Assembly (NCBI GenBank): GCA_004194705.1
Contig: SADC01000211.1
Location: 62,001-126,000, forward strand
DNA length: 64,000 nt
From: Ditylenchus dipsaci
Taxonomy: Eukaryota; Nematoda; Chromadorea; Rhabditida; Anguinidae
Reading direction: 5' to 3'
Shown piece by piece: positions 33,389-45,600 of the stretch; position 1 is the first letter of the stretch; each line of letters begins with the position of its first letter. The notes beneath the pieces are model-generated. The model was given only the letters and a program-made list of their open reading frames with translations, was not told the DNA's origin and searched no databases. The position numbers and the translations under genes were made by a program.

Positions 33389-35017
33389 AGCTCCCGCACA
33401 CTCCGGCGTAACACGACCCGCGTAACACAATTTCACTAGTGTTACGCGTAACACTGTTTTTGAGTCGCGTAACACGAGTGGCGTAACACGCTATTTTGTT
33501 ACGCGTAACACCGAGTCACGTAACACCTGATTTTGGCTTCTGGATTCATTTTTTGTGTTTTGACCTTTTGAAATGTTTGTCTTCTTATGTTTAACGGGAT
33601 TTAAGAGTGTGTAGAAGTTTCTAAAAAATAGAAGTTTCTGAAGAGATAGAAATTTTCCTATTTAGGACGCATCTCATGTTACGCGAGTTGAGTCACGTAA
33701 CAACACCTTATTACGTGATTCGCTTTTGCTAAGTTATATCTCCATATAGTATTTGGATCCGCTGTGTCTTTTTTCACCACTTTTAACTTAAAGCTTAATT
33801 TTCTGCTACGTTTTGCGAACCAATGTTGGATATCTTTCCGGAACACTCAAGTACAGCATATTGGTTTTTTTATAAGCACAAAATGTATGATCAAATTTCG
33901 CACTAAAAAATTTTTCCTGCCGGCCAAATTGGAGATAATGTATTTTAGCATGGATTTTCGGTGGAAGTTTGGGTTCAAACCCGATTTTCTCCTAATTTTT
34001 GCAAACTCATGTCGGCTATATTTCCGTTGTACCCAGGTAGTGGTATTCAGGTGGTATTACCCAGGTGGTGTAACCCAGGTGGTGGTGCCCAGGTGCTGGT
34101 GCTCACTGAGCACTGCTTAGGTGGTCATGCCCTGGTGGTTGGAATTTCTTAACAAACTCATAATACAGTCGTGTCTTGATATAACGCAACCCTTGAAATT
34201 ATTCCAGCAAAAAAAATGTGGTCAAATTTACGTTCGCTATAACGCGACTTTTTCCGGTCCCAAGGGGTCGCATTATATCGAGACTTGACTTTATAAAATA
34301 CTGCGTTAATATTGGCGGCATATTTATAAAATTAGTTTGTTTTAAACAATCATCATATTGTCAGCGAATACAGGATACCTTGCAGTCGTACACTTTCCGG
34401 ATAGTTGAGGCGGGATCAAGGCAATTTGCTCACACTCCAGGCGACTGGAGTAGCTGGAGTGAAAAAATAGCACTTGCAGATGGTAAACACTTAATAAAGA
34501 TGAATTCTATGCAAAGATGGTTTTTTGTGAATAGCTCTGTGAAAGAATGCGAGGATATCTGAATAAAAAGACAGGAAATTATCGGAGGGATCGGGGCTGT
34601 GTATTTTTAGGAAGACGTGCCCTGGCATTGGATTAGACTATTTAGGTGTTATCACCTGGATTAGACCACCTGAGTACTTGGTCTCTGCCACCACCTTGAT
34701 CTGTCTATTGGAACAGAGAAAACTGTAAATATCTTTCCTGCAGCATCCTTCACCTTTGTATGATTGCCGTTTAAACGTAAATGTTGACAAACAAGAAAGA
34801 ATCGTTGACCTGAAACGTGTTACGCGACTCGGTTGTTACGCGTAACATGTTACGCGTAACACGCGAAATGCTACGCGTAACATCGAAAACTGCTGTTACG
34901 TGACTCTTGTTACGGGGGTCTGTTACGCGACTAAAAAAGGTGTTACGCGTAACAGGCTCGCGTAACACGAGTAGCGTAACAGAATTTGTTACGTGTTACG
35001 CCGGGTGTGGGGGGAGC
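33389..35017. mobile_element. TTAA foldback element with GTTACGCGTAACAC arms
   Basis: Left end AGCTCCCGCACACTCCGGCG and right end (inverted) GCTCCCCCCACACCCGGCG sit between TTAA copies. Both arms are arrays of CGTAACAC/GTTACGCG. A paralogous array at 26.86 kb has CTTTTTAACGGG at the equivalent point, giving the empty site. The interior contains a pogo-like MITE (34,166-34,290) and CCCAGGTGGTG repeats (34,030-34,140). Confidence 0.75.
34166..34290. mobile_element. pogo-like MITE
   Basis: CAGTCGTGTCTTGATATAACG and (inverted) AGTCTCGATATAATGCG; left flank TA. About 125 bp. Confidence 0.65.
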
Positions 35018-35352
35018 TTAACGGGATGAGATCAATCGTCTCGTGGGATCAATTGCCATTGGGATCAATCGTGCGTGTACGGTAAGTGCAAACTGTAGCA
35101 AGTACCCATGGCCATAACTTTAAACATTTCACCCGCATTATCAATAGGAAAAATCGCAGTTTATCTATTTTTCAGGCTAAAAAATTTCAAAGAACCCTAG
35201 TAAAGCCCGTGGAAATCAACCACACGTAGTATTACAAATGATCAAAAATAGAGAGACATTCAAACAGCAACAGGGACAAGCTAGGAACCAAGTCGCCACA
35301 GTATCTTTATTCAACAACAACGGGACAATGACACAGAAACAATTTATTGCTT

Positions 35353-35778
35353 CTAAGGATTGTACTCAATGGGCAAATTCTTGCGACGCACCATTCCATC
35401 GCCCTGGAACCATTCGCGACGGAACTGCTTGGCGGCTCCATCAGGCGTGTTGGTCCACTCGACGGTGATGCGATCGTTCTGCGTGTCCTCTGAGCCGAAG
35501 TCGAATGAATCGCAGGAGACAGCCATCAGCACGGATTCCTTCGGGTCGAGAACTCCACACGGCGGATCCACACCCAGCGCTTGGAATTCGTAGTCTTGAT
35601 AGCCCACCCGATACGACGCCCGCCCGCATTGATGATCTGCAAATCAAAGAGAAATTAGATGGGGATTTGGAATTGAACTAACCTTGATATGATAGGTGTG
35701 CTTGTCGTCGTAGGGAGCGTTGAAGACCACCTTGGAATTGGGCTGAGTTGCGATGTCACCTGGCGGAACAGAAGCCAT
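35353..35778 (-). CDS. Major sperm protein (MSP)
   Basis: MSP is the nematode sperm cytoskeletal protein that drives crawling motility and also acts as an oocyte-maturation signal. Two exons (35,778-35,683 and 35,636-35,353) flank a 46-bp intron. The product is nearly identical to C. elegans [79 protein letters not shown], and the end [12 protein letters not shown]. One base is missing after the lysine-arginine before LGVDPP, so the second exon is out of frame as given. The minus strand has a TATA-like ACTATATAAG about 95 bp upstream of the ATG (35,880-35,871) and an AATAAA in the 3' flank near 35,308. A paralogue with promoter and 3' flank lies at 55.45-56.06 kb in the opposite orientation. 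Confidence 0.95.
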
Positions 35779-35870
35779 TTTTCTTTTGGAGCAGCAGAGA
35801 GCGAGAGAGAAGAGCAAGCGAGCACAACCAAAGCAGAACACACAATGATGCTATGAAAAGAAACTTTCGC

Positions 35871-35880
35871 CTTATATAGT
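35871..35880 (-). promoter_or_regulatory. TATA-like element of the MSP gene
   Basis: ACTATATAAG on the minus strand. The same spacing and flanks (CACACTATA...AAGGCGA) precede the second MSP copy at about 55,470. Confidence 0.5.
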
Positions 35881-36038
35881 GTGTTTTGTCAAAAAGTTGT
35901 TAAATATAGTTCGTCTCGAAGTGAATTTAATTAAAACTTTACTTCTCAGAGAAGCCTGTGTGACGATCTTCATTCTTTCCTTTTTGTCAAGCAAATAAGT
36001 CCTTGGTCTTTTTTGTTCGATGAACCTTCTTCTGTTAA

Positions 36039-36269
36039 AGGGGCATGCCCGTGCGTTTCAAAAAGTTAAGGCGGGGACAGCAATTTTTTTTGAATCGTTT
36101 TATTTTTCACTCGTTTTGCGTCAAATCTAATATTAATTACCCTATACTACTTTTAAAAACTAGGCAGAAAACTTAAAAAATCTGAATGCGTATGCATGTG
36201 AAACTTGATCGAGAAAGAAAAAAAGTGCTGGTCCCCGCTTTTCTCCGTGTCGGGCACGGGCATGCCCCT
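36039..36269. mobile_element. TTAA MITE, copy 1
   Basis: Ends AGGGGCATGCCCGTGCG and (inverted) AGGGGCATGCCCGTGCCC lie between TTAA copies; 231 bp. A relative in reverse orientation lies at 43,229-43,457. Confidence 0.85.
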
Positions 36270-36397
36270 TTAAGTGATGTTTCTTTTCGCAATTGTCGGC
36301 TTCTAATGGTTTCAGTGAGAACCGCCTTTCAGCTTGGTTTCTCAAATTTTAACTCGAAATCTTTTTTCGCTTGAAAATGGCGATACTGTATTTTCTC

Positions 36398-36553
36398 GGC
36401 GACCGGACATTTAGCATAATTTGTGCAATTTGTCCGCGGACATTTAGCATAATTTTTCGGTATGATTCGGGGTAAAATAATCAAATCATACCGAAAAATT
36501 ATGCTAAATGTCCGCGGACAAATTGCACAAATTATGCTAAATGTCCGGTTGCC
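36398..36553. mobile_element. 156-bp Merlin-like palindromic MITE, TSD ATTTTCTC
   Basis: GGCGACCGGACATTTAGCAT and its near-perfect inverse run to the centre; the 8-bp duplication ATTTTCTC is at 36,390-36,397 and 36,554-36,561. Each arm contains two GGACATTTAGCATAATTT units. Confidence 0.9.
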
Positions 36554-36599
36554 ATTTTCTCTATTGAGCGCCCAAGGCGTTTATTTCTCAACCCCACAA

Positions 36600-38050
36600 A
36601 AATTGAGAGATTGTCAATCAAAGTGGCCTTAAGTTTGTAATCCTAGTCGAAAATAAGGCGTAGGTATTTTTGTCCCTTTTTCCCACTTTTTGAATTCGCG
36701 CCTTTTTCATTTTATTCATTTGGCTGCTGTTTTATTTTTTTTAAAGGAGCATCCCCACCTAAGGCAAAAGCAATCGTTGATATTTGCATTCCGCGGACAA
36801 AATCCTACATTATGGTTTTGGCACGAATTGTTTTTGTGTGCAAATTTTTTTTTGTTTTAAACGTTCATTTCGAGTTCTCGAATCAATATCGGTATGTTTC
36901 GCTGATCTGCTGCTAGTTTTATGTTTTTTTTTATGGCTCGAAGATTGTGTTGCACCTTTTGTGATACATAAACTTTGAAGGCAAATATACCATTCGAAAG
37001 CCCTGACTTAACTTTGAAACATATGCGCTGAAAAAATTTTTGCTCGGTTTTACAAAAAGATATGACCATTTAAATGAGACCCTTTTGAAGGACAAATTTA
37101 AGAAGTATGAAAAAAGTTAAGGGAACTGAAGATAAAAATAATTAAAACAGTCAAATCTTTTTTTGTGATCAACGAAACTATTTCGTTCACCACTCATTTT
37201 GTAGGCACAAAGATAAGCTTTCGAATGACAACTAAATTGCCCATAACTGCTATACAAGGTGCAGCAAACAATTAAATTGATGTAAATTTGCTCGCCTCGG
37301 CGGTCGAAAGTTGGCGGAAAAGAATGCGTGCCTACGTAAATGCGAAAGGTTGATTTTTTAAATTCTGAATGATGCATCTTGTGCAGAATTGTCTAAGCTT
37401 TCGAATGGTATTATTATTTTTTTAATATTGTTAGTTTGGGACATAAAAATCTTGAATTTTTGTCCGTGTCAGGACTTTTGGCGCACCCTGTAGTGTTGTG
37501 AAAAGTCGAAGCTGCATGAGACTATCTGATGAGGAAAGTCAGTTGTTGGACGCGTTTTGACGGAATCTTCTCGTAGTTATCTCCAGCTTGGTTTTCTATA
37601 AGTTTCCGTACTTGACTATTTGACCAGGACATTATGATTTTCGGTTATCGTATGGTTGGTGTATAACTGAAATAAATTTCTATTGATATTTACCGGCCAA
37701 GTAGGTCTTCTCTTGTTTACTTGGGGTGTTCAAGCCAAAAAAATTTCACAGTGATCAAACCACCAAGTCTCAGATATGTTATGTTACTCATAGAGTTATT
37801 AAACATATCCAAGATTCAGATAGCTTTGAAAGCAGGAGAAATTTTCACGTACTGGACACCCACATAAGCGAAGACAATATCTGAAAGATTTTAGACATTG
37901 AAGGCGAGATCAGAACTATTAAGCGTGGATCAGGGCCATTGAGGGTTAATTAGGACCGTTGATTGTAGATCAAGACTGTTGAGTGATGATCAGGACCATT
38001 TAGGGCGGATCGTGACCATTAAAGGTAGATAAAGACCACTAAGAACATAT
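36600..38050. other. Intergenic repeat-like sequence
   Basis: AT-rich, with AAGCTTTCGAATG motifs (36,980-37,400), a mariner-type end CGCACCCTGTAG at about 37,484 without a clear partner, and degenerate GATCAAGACCATTGAGGG repeats at 37,890-38,060. No exon is seen. Confidence 0.4.
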
Positions 38051-38154
38051 AGGGATGATTGAGGGTGGATTACAAAAATAAACTACGAATAAGAAGAGAC
38101 GGCAAAGTTAGTCAAAATTTGAAAACTGAACTAAGTACTAGAAGCTTCTTAAGA

Positions 38155-38330
38155 AAAATTGCTGTTACGAAAGAGTTTGTTATGAAAATTTGCTGTTACG
38201 AAAATGTTTGTTACGAAAATGCGCTGTTACGAAAATGTTTGTTATGAAAATGTTTGTTACGAAAAAAATTTGTTACGAAAGTTTGTTGTTACGAAAATTC
38301 GCTGTTACGAAATTGTCCTGTTACGAAACT
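38155..38330. repeat. TGTTACGAAAAT minisatellite
   Basis: About ten units of roughly 17 bp built on GTTACGAAAATTTGCT; the forward open frame is a by-product. Confidence 0.75.
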
Positions 38331-38611
38331 TCGTACAGCCCTTTTTTTGCACAATTTTTTGGCGGTTAGTTATTAATAAGAAGATGTGTCCAAGATCATT
38401 GTTTGCTGAAGAAGTATTTGTCAAGCAGGATCGATGAATATTCACGTGAACAATAAGTATACAACAACAAGTCTACCTCAAAAGGGGGGGGGGGGTGGAA
38501 CTTCATATGCGCATCGCCTTAGGTCACAGATTCAACTACACTGGCTGCAGACCTTATTTTTTTTCTCTCTTTTTATTTACAAGTTTGGTGTCAAAATGTA
38601 GCTAACATCCT

Positions 38612-39170
38612 CAGCTTTCATTTGAGCTATCATACAGATAATAAGTTTCTATAAAGTTAGAGCTAAAATTTAAAAAAACATTAAACCGTGTCCAATTCGA
38701 TGAAATCCTCAATAGGATTATCAATCAAGCAACCAATTGCGACCATTTTCAGCTTCACTGTCAGCAAATGCTGTAATTCGAAGATTTCATGCACATGACT
38801 GGCTGGTATTGAATTGGACATCAGTAAAAGTTTTTAAAATATTAGCTGCAACAAAATATTACCTTCTACCTTGTATGATAGCTCAAATGGAATCTCATGA
38901 CCTTGGCTTTATTACTGTGTATGAAACGTGTGACTTGTCGAAAAATGCAGAAATATCAATCAAACTAGTAGAAGAAACCCTCAAAACCATCGATTATCGG
39001 AGCTCTAGCCTATTTTTTAGCATACGAATAAGCTACACTAGGCGTGAAACCTGCGTTGATGGTCTTGTCGGATAATCAAGAGCCCGATGATGACTTTTAC
39101 ACGAAATTGTTAATAAAATATATGGTGTGCAGCCGGTGGTAGTCGAACCTGTAACATACGCGGTGCGGAT
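38612..39170. repeat. Dispersed repeat, copy 2
   Basis: GCTTTCATTTGAGCTATCAT, its inverse about 260 bp on, then GTGTATGAAACGTGTGAC and GTGAAACCTGCGTTGATGG: the same order as 9,459-10,085. Ends near a pol III-like TAGTCGAACCTGTAAC. Confidence 0.65.
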
Positions 39171-39647
39171 ATTAAGTTTCCCATCCCTTTAATTTGGCTG
39201 CCCTGGACAAACAATTGGCCTGAAAATTCTGCCGAAAATCATAAAAAATTGAAAATAGGATAAAAACTTTCATTGTTGGAGTGGTAAATTACTTCAAATT
39301 TATGGTCGAAAAATAAGCGCCCCCCCTTCTAATTGCCTAGTACATGTTAGTAGAAGGTAATGGTCCTTCAATGACAAGATTCAATGTTTTTACTAAAAAA
39401 GTTTTCAATTTCGATGTTATTGTTTAATATAATTCAATAGGATTTTTTTTAACTACGTTCAAAGACTGCCTTTTCCACGACTCTAGCTACGCCTTTCTTA
39501 TTATTAGATTTGAAAAGTTTTCATAATTATTTGGCGAAATGCTAAAAAAATTTATATTGCTAAATTTATCGCTGTTTTTACTGAAGCAATGTCAATCAAA
39601 ATTACGACAATGTGCTAGCTTGTGTTATTGTTCTCGGGTCATTTACA

Positions 39648-42600
39648 ATGAATATTGTTCAACTATTAAAAATTTGCGTTCTCGCTGCTTTTGTGGGCAC
39701 TATTCTTACTGGAGTGCTGTTTATAATCCGTTCTTCAGATGAACAACAGGTTTTTTTAATTATAAATTAAATTTTGATTTCCAGTTTTCTTTTTTCAGTT
39801 TTTATCACAATAATTTTTAAACTTTTTAATTCTTTTCGAAAATTTCAACAGCGTAATATTAAAAAGGTCAGTTGCTTTTTTGGTGCTACATAGTTTAACT
39901 TAAACATTTTCGAAAAAATTGGAGCAGAGAACTAGGATGTCCCAGTACGTGCGCTTGCATACCTTATTATGGGTCTCCTCGCTATGCATTTATCAGAAAT
40001 CTGATTACCGTATTACCTCTTTTAATCTCCCATGGCGGATTATTTTTCAACCCGCCGGAAATCTGAAACATTTGGGGTCAATCTCAAGATTTTTAGGGGA
40101 AAATTAAAAATTTAATAAGTGGAACCAGTAGAGCTCGTGGGAAATTACACCAGACAAAGACTAGAAAATAGTTAATGGGACATCCTGCTTTAGGCTGTCA
40201 AAACGTTTGGTGAACGAAATGCATGGGTTGCAATTTAAAGTGAAAAAAGCTCACAAAAATTCGAATAAACTTATAACTGTCTGGTATTATAACTGTCCAA
40301 CACTTCCCACACCCTGATTTTAACATGAGAAAATCACATCAAATATAAGGTAAAACTTCACTAAAACACCTAAGTAAAAAACACGGGTTTTAGTGTGAGT
40401 TTGCTGTGATTTTCTCTAAAGTTATTTTTAATAAGTATGTTTGACCACTCGATCGATAGAGAAAAATTTCAGCTACAAACGATGTAAAAAGATCTTAGGT
40501 AAGAAAACAGAATATGTATTAAAGTGTATGTGAAATGAAGTAGTAGTCGATGTCAAAAAGTAGCCGTAAAAGTATACCGTAAATGCTCTAATAGAGCCCT
40601 CGAGGGCTCTATTTTTCGATCCCCCGAAAATCTGGAAATTGTCAATCAAAAATGGCCTTAACTCTGAAATCATAGTCAAAAATGGGGGGGGGGTGGCCCT
40701 ATTAGAGAGGGGGCTCTATTAGAACATTATGGTAACTGTCTGTTTTTATAATAAAACGCAAAAACCGAGATTTGTAAAATATTCACTCTGGGCTGAGGTA
40801 TAGGTCTTCAAAGTCAGGGCTGGGGGATTAATGGGAGTAATTCTTTTCTCTGGGGCAAATAAATTTTTTTGTGCAAATCCTATATACTAAAAGAGAGTTG
40901 TGTGTGTGTAACGGTGTGTGTAACGGTGTGTGTAACGTGTCCGATTTTTTTTATGTCTCAAAATTGTTGTTTAAAAGTTGGTCTTGAAATGAAACAGAGT
41001 AAATTCTTTCGAGACTCAATTTTTGAGAGTCTCATTATTTTATGGTTTTAAAAAGTCAGTGGTTGAGTCTCTTTTACTTATACTCTTTCATTATACTTTT
41101 TTTCCAGTCTCTCTTTTCTTGATAGTGCCTCAGGAGAAGCTTGGAAGAATCAAGATGCTGAACCCGCGTGATGGACATTCATGTTACTGTGATTATTGTA
41201 TTCTTCTTTGTCTCAATAAAAAATATTATTGTTTCAGTCTCTCTCTCTTCTCGGTGATGCCTCAGGAGAAGCTTCAAAGAATCAGATGCTTAACATGCGT
41301 GGTGGCCATCTATGGTACTGTGACTGTTGTATTCTTTTTAGTCTCATTAAAGAATGTAATTGTTCCAGTCTCTCTCTCTTTACTCGGTGGTGCCTCAGGA
41401 GGAGCTTTGAAGAATCGAAATACTGAACCCGCGTGGTGGCCATCTATGGTACTGTGACTGTTGTATCCTTCTTTGTCTCATTAAAGAATGTAATTGTTTC
41501 AGTCTCTCTCTTCCTTTGGTGCCTCAGTAGAAGCTTTGAAGATTCAAGATGCTGAACTTGCGTGGTGGCCATCAATGGTACTGTGACTGTTGTATTCTTC
41601 TTTGTCTCGATAAAAAATCTAAATGTTTCAGTCTTTCTCTCTTTTCTTGATAGAGCCTTAAAAGAAGTTTGGAAGAATCAAGATGCTGAACCCGCGTGGT
41701 GGCCATTTATGGTACTGTGACTGTTGTATTCATTTATGTCTCAATAAAGAATGTAATTGTGTCAGTCTCTCTCTTTTCTCGGTGCTGCCTCAGGAGAATC
41801 TTCGAAGAATCAAGATGCTGAACCCGCGTGGTGGCTATGTATGACTATTCTATTCTTCTATGTCTCAATAAAAAAGATTGATTCATTCTCTCACTTGACT
41901 GTTGTATACTTCGAATGTTACACTTGTATTTATGTGTCATAAAGTTGTGTGCTAAGTTTAACGTTGGCAACTTTCAGCAAGGTTTCATCTTTCTGTCGTA
42001 AACAAAATGTCTGTATCGAGTAACACTATTTTTTTTCTAATTTTTCTCTGTTTTACCATTATTATTCGATTCAGTCTCTCTCTTGACTGCTGTTTGATTT
42101 TATGTTCTGTATCTTGAAGTTTGTGTCCTTTTTACGGGCTTCTTTCGAATAAGTTTCTTTTTCAATATAAACAGAATGTTGTATTGAAAACTTAAATAAT
42201 TTTCTAAATTTGTTAAAAAAAAAGTCTCATTTGGTATCATTGAATTCAAAATGTCACGATATGAATAATATTTTGCAACAAACGTTCATCGAAAAATAAA
42301 TCCCGCCCGTAGGGCGGGCAAAAACTAGTTTATTATTATTTGAAGCAAATACATTTTTGGGGCAAACTTTTTTTGGGACAAATTTACCTTTTTTTCACGG
42401 AAGCTTTTTGAAAAAATTGTCCCAAAAAAAGAGAAAAGTTTGTCTAAAATAAAAGTAAATTTGCCCCCAAAATATATTAGCTGCAAATAAGAGTGAATCT
42501 GTTCTTAACCTATCTGCCCCCAAAAAATGTTTCTGTCTCAAAAAAGGATATTTGTCCCAGAAAAAAGGATTACCCGATTAATAGAGGTTATATGGTATTT

Positions 42601-45600
42601 TGACCTTAGACTTTCTACAGTTAATTTTAATTCTCAAAAATATATTTCATGAAAATTTTTTGAAGAAAATTACTGTACAAAATTTTATTTTTGCGATTAT
42701 ATGTAAAAAATTACCGTTGGGATCTTAGCTTACATCTAAATTTCAGATCAAAGCACATGTGAAAGACCTATCGGCCAAACAAAGAAATCAAGAGAAATTT
42801 TCTGACAATCAACACATTGTAGACAAGCCACAAAATATCCCAATTGAACAGCCAAACGAGTCGGTCAAAGAAGCTGATGACCCTGAAGAAATTCAGTCTG
42901 AAAAATATATAGCTAAACCACCGAAAGTAGAGCATGAGGACACCAGCACGACTATAGCACCTGTGTTGACCAGGGCAAGTGTAACCACTACCACTAGTAC
43001 AAGCCCAGCAACCACAACAACGCAAGAGCAGGTCACTGTGGAGCAGAAGGTGTTGAAAGAGCTCAAAGAAGTAGGTCACTCATTGTTTTTATTTGTAAAA
43101 TGGTGGTCGTTGGTCATATTTGGACCTTATTCGGTTTAGGGGGGGGGGGGAGGCACCGATTTTTAGCCACCACTTTTATGAAATCATTGAGCTGATTATG
43201 GTAAGCAAGTCAACCATGATCACCTTAAAGAGGCATGCCAAGCCCGACACGGAGAAAAGGCGGGGATCAGCGCTTTTTTTCTTTCTAGATCAAGTTTTAC
43301 ATGCGTTCTCATCCAGATTTTTTTAGTTTTCTACCTAGTTTTTAAAAGCAGTATAGGGTCATCAATATTAGATTTGACGCAAAACAAGCCGAAATGAAAG
43401 GATTCAAAAAATTTGCTGGTCCCATCTTAACTTTTTGAAACGCACGGGTATGCCCCTTTAATTAGCATGATATTTGTAACTGATGTTATAAGTACAGTCG
43501 ACGCTCGATATAACGAACCGATTTTTTTGTTTATTTGGCCAGCAGTAAAGTAAAATGACTAAAGTTGCCGCTCGATATAACGAACTCCTGTGGCTGGTCC
43601 CCAGACAGTTCGTTGTATCGAGCGTCGACTGTACTAACAAACCATTATCAAAACTACTACAGTTATCACAATCAACATGAAAAAATTAAAAAATTTATAG
43701 TTTAAAAATCGGTGGTCCCCTAAACTGACTAAGGTCCTTTTTGTTTTTTAGTCGTATATGTTCGCAAATTGAAAGAGTGAAATAGTTTTACCCCAAGTTC
43801 ATCCAAAATATTATTTTGACTAAAAACGACCAATCAATCGACAGTGGAATATCTCAGCTGTAAACGATACGATAATATCAAAGAAAGGAAAAAATAAATT
43901 TTGAGAAAAAGACAGCTGAAGTGAGTGTGAGGCAAAGTAAGGGGTGTGACTTTTGGAAACACTGATCTCAAATCTTTTCGATCCTTACTAAGGTTGCATG
44001 GTGGTTTCCCAAATTTACATGTTAGCTTTTGCGTATTTGGAAAACGTTGCAAAATAGCAGGGTAGAAAGCATATTTTTATTGAAAATTATGGGAGAAGGC
44101 TGTTTCGCCGTCGCGGTTTTCGCCGTCGACGTTTTTCGCCGTCGACCTTTTACGACGTTTTTTGCCGTCGATGTTTTTCGCTGTCGACGTTTTTTTATAT
44201 TTCTTCAGCAGTTCGTTGCGGGTCACGTTGATTCGAGAAGCGTTTACGTAGAATTTACGTTTATTTACGTTAATTTTTTAAATATTTCTTCAAAATCTTG
44301 CGTATTTGACTTTTGCTCATAGAAGTAAGCCAATTTTGTTAGACGGCGAAAAACGTCGACGGCAAAAAACGTCGACGGCGAATTGTGCGACGGCGAAAAC
44401 ATCGACGGCGAATACCGCGACGGCGAAACAGCCCTCTCCCAAAATTATTTTGCTTTTTTTCTAGTTGGGAAAACACATTTGAGTCCGTCCTTACGACCTA
44501 TGTCGAAACCCTCTCCTCAAAAGCTCGAAGATATTGGTTCTCGAAGTTAGAGGTGGAGGCTTATTAGAATAAATAGCTATTCTAGTCCAGAAAAGCAGAG
44601 ATTCCGATTTTTCCAACTCTTTTTTTAAAAAGCTCAACACTTACCATTAAAAGGTCTGCTACCCTGTTATTTTCTTAGTCATGAATATGGGTAGAATCTA
44701 AAAACTTTAAAATAATATTTTTCGTAAAAAGTGTACACCCTTTGATCTTTTTAGACTTCACGCCCTCCTTCTGTCCACATTTTCTACTATCCATGGTATG
44801 GATCACCTGAGTTTGACAATGGAAAAGTAAGTTCTCAACTGATTTAAAAAAATTCTAGCATAATATTTTAGTATTACCACTGGATCATGAGGTTGGTTGC
44901 AAAACAGTTCATTTTATATCTATTTTAAAATTTTCAGATACTGAAACCTTGGGACCACCACGACAAACACAAATATCCAAAGGTAATAACACGAATAACA
45001 AATTTATCAATTCATGGAAGTGTTGCAGGCCACCACCAACCACCTGGAGATGTTGCTCTAACTTCTACCCTCGACTTGGTCCATACAGCAGCAGTGATCC
45101 TGAAGTGGTGGAACAGCACATGAAGTGGCTTTCTAGGTTATTATTGTCTATGAGTGTTTAGTATGTGTGCTAATTAAGTGTATTACAGTGCAGGCATAGA
45201 TGTGGTGATAGTGTCCTGGTACCCCAAAAATAAGGCAGATGATGAAGGTTAATTTTTTGAGAAACTTTTTAAGCAACCTAATAGCTTTTCATAGGTCTTC
45301 CATGGGACTCTTTGATGCCACTGTTGTTGAATGTGACAGACAAGTACAAAATGAAGGTGGTTTCCACCTGGAGCCATACAAGACAAGACGGCAGAATCTG
45401 TTGCAGATGACATAAAGGTAAACGACTATATAATCTGACATATCTATTTCGTGGTTTTAATACTTGTTTTTTTGCGAATTTTCACTAAAATAGTGTCATT
45501 AGATAGGTGTCGTGAAGTCCGTACCCGTCCGCACAAAATTGTCACAGAGTTAGACGCAAGCAATCTGCCGAAAAGGCAGTATCGTCATTACAAAAAGGGG

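Larger units (their letters stand above)
33310..35085. repeat. 34-bp minisatellite split by a foldback element
   Basis: GGGATCAATCGTC units lie at 33,310-33,388 and 35,018-35,085. Joined, they reproduce the array seen inverted at 26,812-26,925. Confidence 0.6.

Noticed and set aside
26812..35085. A single 8.3-kb transposon with inverted ATCAATCGTC ends
   Set aside because: The two ends are better explained as two copies of one minisatellite in opposite orientation; no common target duplication was found.
37890..38330. Possible CRISPR-like array of short repeats
   Set aside because: Repeats are head-to-tail with no uniform spacers, in a eukaryotic context.
41023..41457. 144-residue open frame with repeated VSLSLF segments
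   Set aside because: It follows the 131-bp minisatellite in the Helitron; no conservation beyond the repeat.
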